Shown here: positions 1-7,373 of the stretch, one piece after another
Layout of the letters: the number at the start of each line of letters is the position of its first letter
Numbering within the stretch: the stretch's first letter is position 1
Assembly (NCBI GenBank): GCA_951802115.1
Contig: CATOPL010000015.1
Location: forward strand, 23,281 to 87,280
Direction: 5' to 3'
Source of the DNA: an uncultured Lachnospiraceae bacterium
GTDB lineage: Bacteria > Bacillota > Clostridia > Lachnospirales > Lachnospiraceae
DNA length: 64,000 nucleotides
The notes under the pieces: model-generated
Databases searched by the model: none
The model's input: only the letters and a program-made list of their open reading frames with translations
What the model was told of the DNA's origin: nothing
Program-made: the position numbers and the translations under genes

Positions 1-1238
1 AGCCTTCTTTTCTCTCCTCCGGACAGTTTTCCAATCAGTGAATACTGAAGGGTGCTGTCAAACAAAAAACGTTCCAGCATTGCGGAGGCAGACAGACAGC
101 CGTCCTCCGTCTGCACATATTCTGCAGTGTCCCTGATATAATCAATGACTCTCTGTTCCGGGTCCAGATATTCATTTTCCTGTGAAAAATAACCGATTTT
201 AACTGTCGGTCCTGTAATCACTTCCCCTGCATCCGGTTCTTCCAGCCCCATGATGATCTTCATCAAAGTCGTTTTGCCACATCCGTTCGCTCCGACAAAT
301 CCGATCCGATCCTGCTTTCGAAAAGCATAGCTGAAATCAGTAATCAGCCGCTCTTCCCCATAGCTTTTGGTAATCCCTGACAGTTCCAGCGTTTTTTTGC
401 CCAGACGTGAGGATACCGTATTTACTTCCACTTTCTGCTCCAAAGCAGGTTCCCTGGTTGCGTCTTTTAAAGCCTCATACCTCTGGATATGCGCCTTTTG
501 CTTTGTAGAACGGGCTCTGGCTCCGCGTCTCATCCATTCCAGCTCTCTGCGCAGAATATTTTTGTTTTTCTGCCAGACCGCCAGCTCCATATCCTCCCTG
601 GCTGCCTTTGCCTCCAGATACCCTTCGAAATTGGTCTGATAATGATAGAGCTTCCCTCTGTCGATCTCAGCAATCCGGTTGCACACCCGATCCAGAAAAT
701 AGCGGTCATGCGTCACCATCACAAGCGCCCCTTTTCTTCGCCTCAGAGCGTCCTCCAGCCAGAGCACCATCTCACTGTTCAGATGGTTAGTCGGCTCGTC
801 CAGAAGAAGAATATCACAGCTTGCCATCAGCGCTGCTGCCAGCGCCGCCATTTTTTTCTGTCCGCCCGAAAGATGGTCCAGGATTACATTCTCATCCTCA
901 AATCCCATCAAATTCAGGATCTCCTTGCTTTCTCCTGCGATACTCCATTCATTATCTTCTGTTTTATTGGTGGTTACCACATAATCATACAGCGTCATTC
1001 CCAATGGAAATTCAGGATTCTGCGGCAAGTATCTCACATGAACCCGATTTCCTTTCACTACTTCACCGCTGTCTGGTTCTTCAATCCCTGCAAGTATCTG
1101 CAACAGTGTCGATTTCCCGGTACCGTTGATTCCCACAATTCCCGTTTTATCCTGGTCCTCAACGCTGAAATCAATCCCGGCGAAAAGCTCTCTGTCCGTG
1201 AAACTCTTCCTGATGTTTTTCGCTGTCAATAAATTCAT
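1..1238 (-). CDS. ABC-F family ATP-binding protein (C-terminus beyond window edge)
   Basis: Only the first ~412 codons are in the window; the C-terminus lies left of base 1. The start codon is at 1236-1238. Two ABC ATPase domains sit on one chain with no membrane segment. The first has a P-loop around GINGTGKST, a LSGGQ signature and LLLDEPTNHL. The second has GANGCGKTT and, at the edge, LSGGE. The domains are joined by the charged linker typical of ABC-F proteins, which act on ribosomes as translation factors or antibiotic-protection proteins rather than as transporters. The gene starts 3 bases after the stop of the TPR/ATPase gene, so the two are probably co-transcribed. The subfamily (housekeeping or resistance) cannot be told from this fragment. 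Confidence 0.9.
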   Translation of the reverse strand, partial: MNLLTAKNIRKSFTDRELFAGIDFSVEDQDKTGIVGINGTGKSTLLQILAGIEEPDSGEVVKGNRVHVRYLPQNPEFPLGMTLYDYVVTTNKTEDNEWSIAGESKEILNLMGFEDENVILDHLSGGQKKMAALAAALMASCDILLLDEPTNHLNSEMVLWLEDALRRRKGALVMVTHDRYFLDRVCNRIAEIDRGKLYHYQTNFEGYLEAKAAREDMELAVWQKNKNILRRELEWMRRGARARSTKQKAHIQRYEALKDATREPALEQKVEVNTVSSRLGKKTLELSGITKSYGEERLITDFSYAFRKQDRIGFVGANGCGKTTLMKIIMGLEEPDAGEVITGPTVKIGYFSQENEYLDPEQRVIDYIRDTAEYVQTEDGCLSASAMLERFLFDSTLQYSLIGKLSGGEKRR

Positions 1239-1241
1239 ACT

Positions 1242-3857
1242 TTACTCCAAAAAATCCGCTTCTCTCAGCAGATGATTGCCAAATTCATCCACGCTTCGTT
1301 TGGTCACTTTCTGCAGAATATGACGGATGCTTCCTTTTTCTGCATGTTCGATCGCCCTGTCAATGATTTCCTTTACTTCAGCCACTGTAACCAGATGGTC
1401 ATTGGTCTGTCTGCTCCCAATCCGGTCATATAATGCCAACTTCCCAAACTCATCAAAGGAATATCCCTGTTCCAGTGCATAAGAAGTTCCAAAAGCCACC
1501 AGTTCATCATTTGTAAACACCGGAATATCAATGCTATGTTCAAATTTAGATGCAAAATTTTTATTTTTATGGAAAAGTCTCTCAATCTCTTCTGCCGAAT
1601 CTTCCAGAATAACCAGAAGCCCTCCCGTATCCGCCTCCATGGCGAGACTTAATGCCATCATTGTTGCATCCGAAAGTCCTCCGGCCCCTTCTATAATCAG
1701 AGCTCCTCCCCTTAATCTGGTAAGCACTTCATAAATGTCTTTTGTATTCAACTTCTGACCGCTGATCTTGGCCAGTTTTTTTCCGCCGATCTGATGCTGC
1801 TTCTGCAGAGCTTTTACAATATCTATGGCAAGTGTTGTTTTTCCATTCCCCTGTTTTCCGGTAACAATCAGATTTCCTCTGGATGAATTGGTCATTCCAT
1901 CTCTTGAGTCCCCTTTAAACAGTACCGATAACTGCTGGCTCATCCCTTTCACAGATGTAAAATATGCAAAAAGTCTCGCCTGCTCCTGAGTAAGATGTCC
2001 GGAATTGACCGCCATCTCAGAAACTTCCGCCGCCAGAGAGCGCTCCAGCTCCTGAATCATATTTAAAGAGGTTGTATCGCCGGACACTCTCTTTTTTTCC
2101 ACAACAGCTTCATTTTCCACAATCTCCAGATCAAATTCCTCTTCTTCCTTCTCCGGGTCCGGTTTTGGAGGAATTATCTCTTCTGTTATGGCAGCCTCAG
2201 TCTCTTTTGCTTTTCTTTCCTCATCTGCTTCCTGGAGAATCCGCTGCACATCTTTCGGTATTGCGTCGGAAATACCTTCAATCAGCCTTAAAAGCTCTGC
2301 TGTTTCCTGTTTTACTTTTTCTCTGCGCTTTTGCTCTTCCATGGCGCTTGCCTGCAAAAGTGCTTCGGTTTCTGCTTTTTTATGTTCCCATTCGCCAAGA
2401 ATCTCGTCCACACTCAGCTGTTCTGCAGCCTCATGCCCGGATTCTTCTCCTAGCCCCAGATCCGGCAGCTCGATCGTTCCGTCCTCTCGAAAATCTACCT
2501 CCGGCTCCTCTTCTTCCGGCTCCTTCTCTGCTTCTCCTCCTAGCCCCAGATCCGGCAGCTCGATCGTTCCGTCCTCTCGAAAATCTACCTCCGGCTCCTC
2601 TTCTTCCGGCTCCTTCTCTGCTTCTCCTCCTAGTCCCAGATCCGGCAGCTCGATCGTTCCGTCTTCACGAAAGTCCGCCTCCGGCTCTTTCTCTTCTTCC
2701 GGCTCCTTCTCTGCTTCTCCTCCTAGTCCCAGATCCGGCAGCTCGATCGTTCCGTCCTCACGAAAATCTACCTCCGGCTCCTCTTTTTCCGGCTCCTTCT
2801 CTGCTTCTCCTCCCAGTCCCAGATCCGGCAGCTCGATCGTTCCGTCTTCACGAAAGTCCGCCTCCGGCTCTTTCTCTTCTTCCGGCTCTTTTTCTTCTTC
2901 TCCTAGTCCCAGATCCGGCAGCTCGATCGTTCCGTCCTTACGAAAATCTGCCTCCGGCTCCTCTTTTTCCGGCTCCTTCTCTGCTTCTTCTCCCAGCCCC
3001 AGATCCGGCAGCTCGATCGTTCCGTCCTCACGAAAATCTACCTCCGGCTCCTCTTTTTCCGGCTCCTTCTCTGCTTCTTCTCCTAGCCCCAGATCCGGCA
3101 GCTCGATCGTTGCATCCTCCTGAAGCAGCTCATCCAGGTTCCCCGCAAGCTCTGCCTGCAGATTCATAGTGCTGAATTTACCGGCGTCAAACGCAGGGAT
3201 TTCCGGGTCTTCAAAATCGTCTTCATGGATAGAAGAATCGGCGCCTTTTACTCCATAATGATATTTTTCCCGCTGCGCTTCTGTTAAAGGCTCATACTTC
3301 TGTTTCAGTACCAATGCCTTTGCCACATATTCACCTTCACTGAACCAGAGTATCAGCTCGTCGCATTCACGGACACATTCATCGCTCATTCCCGCCTCAT
3401 CATACAGGGAGGCCAGTTCATATGCCCATTGTTCCTGATACTCATGCGTCTTATATTCCTTCAGAATCTTGATCTGATCTTCCAGGCTGGAACCTCGTTC
3501 CCGATAAATCTGATATTTTAAAATATAGCGGCTCTGATCATGAGGTGCCACTTTAACAAATTCCCGATACAAAGAGATCGCCTCATCAAAGTTATGCATC
3601 CTGGTGCAGACTTCCGTCATCCGATACAGAAGCATACGTCCTACAGGCGCACGGTCATAAGCCATGTCAAGAATCTCCATGCATTCTCCGTATCGCTCTG
3701 TTTTTTCATAAATCTCGCTGACTACATAGAGCATATTCACATTTTTCACACGACGCCAGTCAATGGTATCTGCAATTTTAGCCGCATTCACATAATCTTT
3801 TTTCTTTACCAGCTTATCTATCTGCTCCGCTTTCAGGCGATATTCGTACTTATCCAA
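1242..3857 (-). CDS. TPR protein with acidic tandem repeats and C-terminal P-loop ATPase domain
   Basis: An 871-residue cytoplasmic protein in three parts. Residues ~1-200 are TPR-like helical repeats. Residues ~249-469 carry eight copies of a ~30-residue acidic unit with core TIELPDLGLG and Glu/Lys/Pro-rich spacers. Residues ~620-871 hold an AAA-like ATPase with Walker A GKQGNGKTT near residue 665 and a Walker B-like LIIEGAGG. The start is TTG: in-frame stops lie just upstream and no ATG is in frame, while GAGG lies about 10 bases before the TTG. It follows degV by 21 bases and precedes the ABC-F gene by 3. I recognise the domains but no assigned function. The TPR plus ATPase layout suggests a scaffold with a nucleotide switch (inference). 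Confidence 0.85.
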   Translation of the reverse strand: MDKYEYRLKAEQIDKLVKKKDYVNAAKIADTIDWRRVKNVNMLYVVSEIYEKTERYGECMEILDMAYDRAPVGRMLLYRMTEVCTRMHNFDEAISLYREFVKVAPHDQSRYILKYQIYRERGSSLEDQIKILKEYKTHEYQEQWAYELASLYDEAGMSDECVRECDELILWFSEGEYVAKALVLKQKYEPLTEAQREKYHYGVKGADSSIHEDDFEDPEIPAFDAGKFSTMNLQAELAGNLDELLQEDATIELPDLGLGEEAEKEPEKEEPEVDFREDGTIELPDLGLGEEAEKEPEKEEPEADFRKDGTIELPDLGLGEEEKEPEEEKEPEADFREDGTIELPDLGLGGEAEKEPEKEEPEVDFREDGTIELPDLGLGGEAEKEPEEEKEPEADFREDGTIELPDLGLGGEAEKEPEEEEPEVDFREDGTIELPDLGLGGEAEKEPEEEEPEVDFREDGTIELPDLGLGEESGHEAAEQLSVDEILGEWEHKKAETEALLQASAMEEQKRREKVKQETAELLRLIEGISDAIPKDVQRILQEADEERKAKETEAAITEEIIPPKPDPEKEEEEFDLEIVENEAVVEKKRVSGDTTSLNMIQELERSLAAEVSEMAVNSGHLTQEQARLFAYFTSVKGMSQQLSVLFKGDSRDGMTNSSRGNLIVTGKQGNGKTTLAIDIVKALQKQHQIGGKKLAKISGQKLNTKDIYEVLTRLRGGALIIEGAGGLSDATMMALSLAMEADTGGLLVILEDSAEEIERLFHKNKNFASKFEHSIDIPVFTNDELVAFGTSYALEQGYSFDEFGKLALYDRIGSRQTNDHLVTVAEVKEIIDRAIEHAEKGSIRHILQKVTKRSVDEFGNHLLREADFLE
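2440..3118 (-). repeat. Minisatellite encoding eight acidic repeats inside the TPR/ATPase gene
   Basis: Direct repeats of about 84-93 bp keep the reading frame. Each carries the invariant block agatccggcagctcgatcgt (opposite strand of the TIELPDLGLG codons). The two copies nearest 2450-2630 are almost identical over 90 bp. Other copies differ by small in-frame changes, such as Lys/Glu swaps and one missing or extra codon block. Near-identity at DNA level points to recent duplication or gene-conversion-like homogenisation, so copy number may vary between strains. Confidence 0.9.
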
Positions 3858-3878
3858 TAAATCTCATCCTCATTTCCC

Positions 3879-4739
3879 TTATGCTTCTACTACCTTTGTA
3901 CAGGCAACTGCAAGTGCTCCGTCCCCGATATGGCATGCTACACTCAGTGACAATTCGTCTATAAGATTCACTGAATACTCAGGAAATTCCGCTTCAATCT
4001 CCTTCTGAAATTCCAGCGCTGCCGCCTCATTATTGGTATGGGCAACATCGATTCTCATTCTGCTGCCGGAAAAACGTTTCTCCAGATCATTTCTGATCGC
4101 GTCCAGCATTACCCGTTTCGCCGCGCTCATGGTTCGTACTTTGGAGAATGCATCCAGCTTTTCCCCCTGAATCTGCAGAACCGGCTTTAAACGCAACATG
4201 GTTCCAAGAGCCGCTGCAGCCGGAGTAATTCTCCCGCCTTTTTTCAGATATTTCAAAGTAGTCAGAGTGATATAGATGCTGGCCTGCAGCGCCTCTTCTT
4301 CCAGTATCTCACGAATTTCAGCCGCATGTTTCCCGGCCTTTACCAGGTTCTGTGCATCGATCACAGAAGAAACCTGCGTGATAGAGATCCTCTGATTGTT
4401 CACAACTTCTACTTTTCCTTCATAGTCCTCTGCCAGCATCCTTGCAGTCTGACAGCTTCCGCTGAGACCGCTGGACATAGGAATATGCACGATTTCATCA
4501 TATTCCTTTAAAAGTCGATCCCAAAGCTCCATCACGGACTCCGGTGACGGCTGAGAGGTGGAAACCTCCGCATCTGTTTTTAAGTACTCATAAAACTCTT
4601 TGGGGAACAAATCAATCCCATCCAGATATTCCTTTCCGTCAATCAAAAAAGGCATAGGAAGTACATAGATCCCCATCTCCTTTGCCTTCTCCTGGCTGAT
4701 TCCACTGTTACTATCTGTTACAATCGCTATCTTGTTCAT
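3879..4739 (-). CDS. DegV family fatty-acid-binding protein
   Basis: A 286-residue EDD-fold protein. DegV (FakB) proteins bind a fatty acid and present it to the kinase FakA for phosphorylation and entry into phospholipid synthesis. The N-terminus MNKIAIVTDSNSGI is the family start, and the middle has the PSGL-like IPMSSGLSGSCQ lipid-binding loop. The ATG at 4739 is chosen because AGGAG lies about 10 bases upstream. An ATG-less extension to 4763 is possible but has no ribosome binding site. Its own promoter is at 4872-4900. No fakA is in the window, so the partner kinase must be elsewhere. Confidence 0.9.
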   Translation of the reverse strand: MNKIAIVTDSNSGISQEKAKEMGIYVLPMPFLIDGKEYLDGIDLFPKEFYEYLKTDAEVSTSQPSPESVMELWDRLLKEYDEIVHIPMSSGLSGSCQTARMLAEDYEGKVEVVNNQRISITQVSSVIDAQNLVKAGKHAAEIREILEEEALQASIYITLTTLKYLKKGGRITPAAAALGTMLRLKPVLQIQGEKLDAFSKVRTMSAAKRVMLDAIRNDLEKRFSGSRMRIDVAHTNNEAAALEFQKEIEAEFPEYSVNLIDELSLSVACHIGDGALAVACTKVVEA

Positions 4740-4871
4740 ATATACTACTCCTATCTGTTTCACAATCCCACATATCAGGCAAGCTGCAGTTTTTCATCAA
4801 ACACCAATCATACCCTCCTGATTTCCAGCCTCTTTCCTTCATTCTTTGGAAACCGCACCATATTCTGCTCT

Positions 4872-4900
4872 ATTATAGCAAAACATATCCTGGAAAACAA
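4872..4900 (-). promoter_or_regulatory. Sigma-A-type promoter of degV
   Basis: On the minus strand, TTGTTT (4895-4900) is separated by 17 bases from a perfect TATAAT (4872-4877). The -35 hexamer overlaps the T-run of the tRNA-Glu terminator, so end and start of two transcripts are packed together. Confidence 0.7.
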
Positions 4901-4935
4901 GAATAGCAGAAACCTTTTTATCGGTTTCTGCTATT
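4895..4935 (-). terminator. Rho-independent terminator after tRNA-Glu
   Basis: A perfect 13-bp inverted repeat, AATAGCAGAAACC (4902-4914) and GGTTTCTGCTATT (4923-4935), with an 8-base loop. On the minus strand it is followed by CTTGTTTT. It lies 9 bases past the tRNA 3' end. Confidence 0.8.
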
Positions 4936-4943
4936 TCCTTAAG

Positions 4944-5015
4944 CAGTAGATAGGGGAATCGAACCCCTGTTTCCGCCGTGAGAGGGCGGCGTCTTAACCC
5001 CTTGACCAATCTACC
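4944..5015 (-). tRNA. tRNA-Glu (anticodon CTC)
   Basis: A 72-base cloverleaf with acceptor GGTAGAT, D-arm GTCAAGGGGTTAAGAC, anticodon loop CTCTCAC closed by CCGCC/GGCGG, and T-loop TTCGAAT. No CCA is encoded. It is a single gene with its own promoter and terminator. A second glutamate tRNA with anticodon TTC is at 61277-61348. Confidence 0.95.
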
Positions 5016-5043
5016 TTATATCTTCTGTCCTGTCGACTTGCTT

Positions 5044-5072
5044 ACTATACCATATGTCATTTTAAAATGCAA
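5044..5072 (-). promoter_or_regulatory. Promoter of tRNA-Glu (CTC)
   Basis: Minus strand TTGCAT (5067-5072), 17-base spacer, TATAGT (5044-5049). It lies 29 bases upstream of the mature tRNA 5' end. Confidence 0.75.
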
Positions 5073-5138
5073 GTCCTTTTTTTATTTTTTTGCATATTTT
5101 TTCTTCTTCTGCAGACACTGTAAAAAGGAGGGATCAAT

Positions 5139-5495
5139 ATGGATTATATCAATGCATTCTGGGTCGGCGGACTGATCTGCGCGCTGGTTCAGATTCTGAT
5201 GGAAAAGACAAAACTCATGCCTGGCAGAATCATGGTTCTCCTGGTATGCAGCGGCGCCGTACTCGGAGCAATCGGACTCTATGAACCTTTTCAGGAGTAT
5301 GCAGGAGCTGGCGCCAGTGTTCCTCTTCTCGGTTTTGGCAATACATTATGGAAAGGAATCCGCGAGGCCGTAGATACGGATGGATTTCTCGGAATTTTCA
5401 AAGGCGGATTTACAGCAAGCGCGGCAGGAATCTGCGCCGCACTGGTATTTGGTTATCTGGCCAGTCTGATCTTTGATTCCAAGATGAAAAAATAA
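5139..5495 (+). CDS. spoVAE: Stage V sporulation protein AE (SpoVAE)
   Basis: A 118-residue membrane protein with about three to four hydrophobic segments and the SpoVAE-type stretches LMPGRIMVLLV and PLLGFGNTLWKG. SpoVA proteins form the inner-membrane channel that loads Ca-dipicolinate into the forespore and releases it at germination. AAAGGAGGG lies 6 bases before the ATG. Family members usually sit next to spoVAC and spoVAD; here the gene is alone between tRNA-Glu and queT. No clear sigma-A promoter precedes it, as expected for a forespore (sigma-G) gene, but I could not identify a convincing sigma-G site. Confidence 0.88.
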   Translation: MDYINAFWVGGLICALVQILMEKTKLMPGRIMVLLVCSGAVLGAIGLYEPFQEYAGAGASVPLLGFGNTLWKGIREAVDTDGFLGIFKGGFTASAAGICAALVFGYLASLIFDSKMKK

Positions 5496-5524
5496 AAACT
5501 TCATACAGTGTTATTCAAAACAGG

Positions 5525-5594
5525 CTACAGGTTCTGTATACCTGCTCGAAACGGTCATTTCTGCCCCGGCGAAACTAATTTACAGAACCTGTAG
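5525..5594. repeat. Perfect 14-bp inverted repeat with 42-base loop between spoVAE and queT
   Basis: CTACAGGTTCTGTA (5525-5538) pairs exactly with TACAGAACCTGTAG (5581-5594). It lies between convergent genes and may end both transcripts, but neither side has a long T-run and the loop is unusually long. Confidence 0.75.
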
Positions 5595-5616
5595 TCTCTA
5601 TACTTTATCTTATTTT

Positions 5617-6111
5617 TTATGAAATTCCTGTCTTCCGGAACAAAATCCCCTGATAGCGGATCAGTACATTTAACAGAACGCTTCCCAGCACTCCTGCAGC
5701 AATCACTTCACCGATCCCGATCGTCAGCATCAAAAACGGTATCGGAAGCGCCGCTCCATATCCATAACGCAGTACAAAAGGCACAATCAATGTGTTCGCT
5801 GCAATCGGCGGAAATAAAAACAAGATCCGGTGCCTGCGCAGACAGTAAGAGCCGGCCGCTCCCAGCAATGTCGCAATGCTTCCAAACACGATGTCAATCA
5901 TAACCGAGCCGCCAAGCATATTGGACAAGATGCATCCAATGAACAGTCCTGGTATAGCTGCCGGTGTAAAATACGGAAGAATCACCAGCGCTTCCGCAAC
6001 CCGAACCTGTATTTCCCCATAACTGATTGGGGCAAATGCCATGCACAATACTACATAGACTGCTGCAATCAACGCAGACTGAGTGAGAAATGTTACTTTG
6101 TTTTCCTTCAT
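5617..6111 (-). CDS. queT: QueT family queuosine-precursor transporter (ECF S-component)
   Basis: A 164-residue, highly hydrophobic protein with five to six membrane segments and the QueT signatures PISYGEIQVRVAEALVILPYF and GLFIGCILSNM. QueT is the substrate-binding S-component of an energy-coupling-factor transporter. It imports queuosine precursors such as preQ1 and relies on shared EcfAAT modules, none of which are here. The ATG at 6111 has AGGAGA 9 bases upstream. The riboswitch at 6127-6165 and the promoter at 6213-6240 support the assignment independently. Confidence 0.92.
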   Translation of the reverse strand: MKENKVTFLTQSALIAAVYVVLCMAFAPISYGEIQVRVAEALVILPYFTPAAIPGLFIGCILSNMLGGSVMIDIVFGSIATLLGAAGSYCLRRHRILFLFPPIAANTLIVPFVLRYGYGAALPIPFLMLTIGIGEVIAAGVLGSVLLNVLIRYQGILFRKTGIS

Positions 6112-6126
6112 ATTTAATTGTCTCCT

Positions 6127-6165
6127 TTAGTTTTGTTTTACGTCAGGAAGGTCTCGAACTGACGT
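6127..6165 (-). promoter_or_regulatory. preQ1-I type riboswitch controlling queT
   Basis: Minus-strand RNA: stem ACGTCAG/CTGACGT, loop TTCGAGACCTTC, then an A-rich tail AAAACAAAACTAA that runs straight into AGGAGA. This is the class I preQ1 aptamer layout: short hairpin, UUCxAG loop, A-rich pseudoknot strand ending in CUAA. Because the ribosome binding site begins at the pseudoknot strand, ligand binding would most simply hide it and block translation. Class is inferred from pattern and from the downstream transporter. Confidence 0.8.
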
Positions 6166-6212
6166 TTTGATAGTTTTGAAAGCTCCTGATAACGAGCATT
6201 TTCTGAAAACTT

Positions 6213-6240
6213 ATTATAGCGGAAATAAGAAAAAAGTCAA
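6213..6240 (-). promoter_or_regulatory. Promoter of queT
   Basis: Minus strand TTGACT (6235-6240), 16-base spacer, perfect TATAAT (6213-6218). The -35 overlaps the stop codon of the upstream binding-protein gene. Confidence 0.8.
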
Positions 6241-7373
6241 GTTCGATTCCAGACATTCAGGTAAATATCACTTTCCTCGTGATATTTACCGGTAATGACT
6301 TCGTCCATATTTTCTCTGGTTACCGCTACAGGTTCCAAACACTCATAAGGAATATCCCAGGTCCCATCATTGATATCTCCGGGGACAAATATGTCCGGAT
6401 TTAACGTCCCGGAATCGCTGCTGAAGGTTTCTTCCGCCAAAGCCTCCGGATCGCGAATCACAATCCGGCTTCCCTTTGCCAGAGCAACCGACAGTTCAGC
6501 CGCCCGTCTGGCCAGTTTTTCCACAGGTTTATACACCGTCATACACTGCGTTCCTTCCACGACACGCTGGCAGGCGTCCAGGTCCGCATCTTGCCCTACA
6601 ACACACACCTTTCCGGCCATCCGACGTTCCGACAGCGCGCGCACCGCATGACCAGCAATGCTGTCGTTGCCGCACATGATTCCATCCACCTCATAATGAT
6701 CTTTCAGATATTCTCCGGCCGCCGTAAACCCCGTCTCTGCCAGCCATCCTTCCGCATGTACGGTTTCCATAACCTCCAGATTACTGCCGGCCAGTACTTC
6801 CGAAAAACCATCCATGACCTGCGGAACATTATAATCTACCATAGGGCCGCAGACCTGAAGAATCTCTCCTCCTTCGCTCAGATGTTCCTGCATATGCTCT
6901 GCCATCAGACGCCCTACCTGACTGTTGTCGAAAGAAATATAGAGATCCACGTCTGCGTTCAGAATCAGACGATCATATGCCACCACCGGAATTCCCGCTT
7001 TCTGCGCCCTCTCCACCGCCTCAGTCAGACCGCTGCCATCCTCATCGCTGGCCACCATCACAACAACAATCACGTCCATTTTTTTCTGGATAAAATAATC
7101 GATCTGTGCGATCTGTTCTTTCATATCCCCATTGGCATTCTGCACATTTACCTGCGCCCCCAGCTCCTGAGCGGCAGAAACAAAAACATCCCGGTCCCTC
7201 TGCCAGCGCTCAATAATAAAAGAATCAAAAGTGATGCCAATCTGAACCCCTTCTTCCTGTTTTTCTTCCGGTGTTTCCTGATACCTTGTCTGTTCTTTGC
7301 ATCCTCCAAGCAAAAACAGACACCCCAAAAATATGATGCCCAGACAGCAATGCTTTCTGTATCCTTGCTTCAT
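6237..7373 (-). CDS. Sugar-binding lipoprotein (xylose/ribose-type periplasmic-binding fold)
   Basis: A 378-residue lipoprotein. The signal peptide ends in LLGGC with the lipidated Cys at residue 25. It then has the two-lobe type I periplasmic-binding fold, with stretches VQIGITFDSFIIERWQRD, PVVAYDRLI, MCGNDSIA and VVGQDADLD typical of XylF/RbsB-like D-sugar binders. It would sit outside the cell, anchored to the membrane. Its ATG overlaps the stop of the response regulator (ATGA), and no permease or ATPase of an ABC importer is adjacent. Its likely job is therefore to bind ligand for the kinase or for an importer encoded elsewhere (inference). Confidence 0.88.
   Translation of the reverse strand: MKQGYRKHCCLGIIFLGCLFLLGGCKEQTRYQETPEEKQEEGVQIGITFDSFIIERWQRDRDVFVSAAQELGAQVNVQNANGDMKEQIAQIDYFIQKKMDVIVVVMVASDEDGSGLTEAVERAQKAGIPVVAYDRLILNADVDLYISFDNSQVGRLMAEHMQEHLSEGGEILQVCGPMVDYNVPQVMDGFSEVLAGSNLEVMETVHAEGWLAETGFTAAGEYLKDHYEVDGIMCGNDSIAGHAVRALSERRMAGKVCVVGQDADLDACQRVVEGTQCMTVYKPVEKLARRAAELSVALAKGSRIVIRDPEALAEETFSSDSGTLNPDIFVPGDINDGTWDIPYECLEPVAVTRENMDEVITGKYHEESDIYLNVWNRT

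Noticed and set aside
2440..3118. Regular repeats as a CRISPR array
   Set aside because: The ~90-bp units are coding, contiguous and lack unique spacers; no cas genes.
2072..3169. Long Pro/Leu-rich and Ser-rich readings on the plus strand over the minisatellite
   Set aside because: They are shadows: the repeated minus-strand codons leave other frames open. No ribosome site, and the minus-strand reading has clear TPR and ATPase domains.
5093..5122. Sigma-G promoter for spoVAE (GCATA ... CACTGTA)
   Set aside because: Spacing is 19 and transcription would start inside the ribosome binding site.
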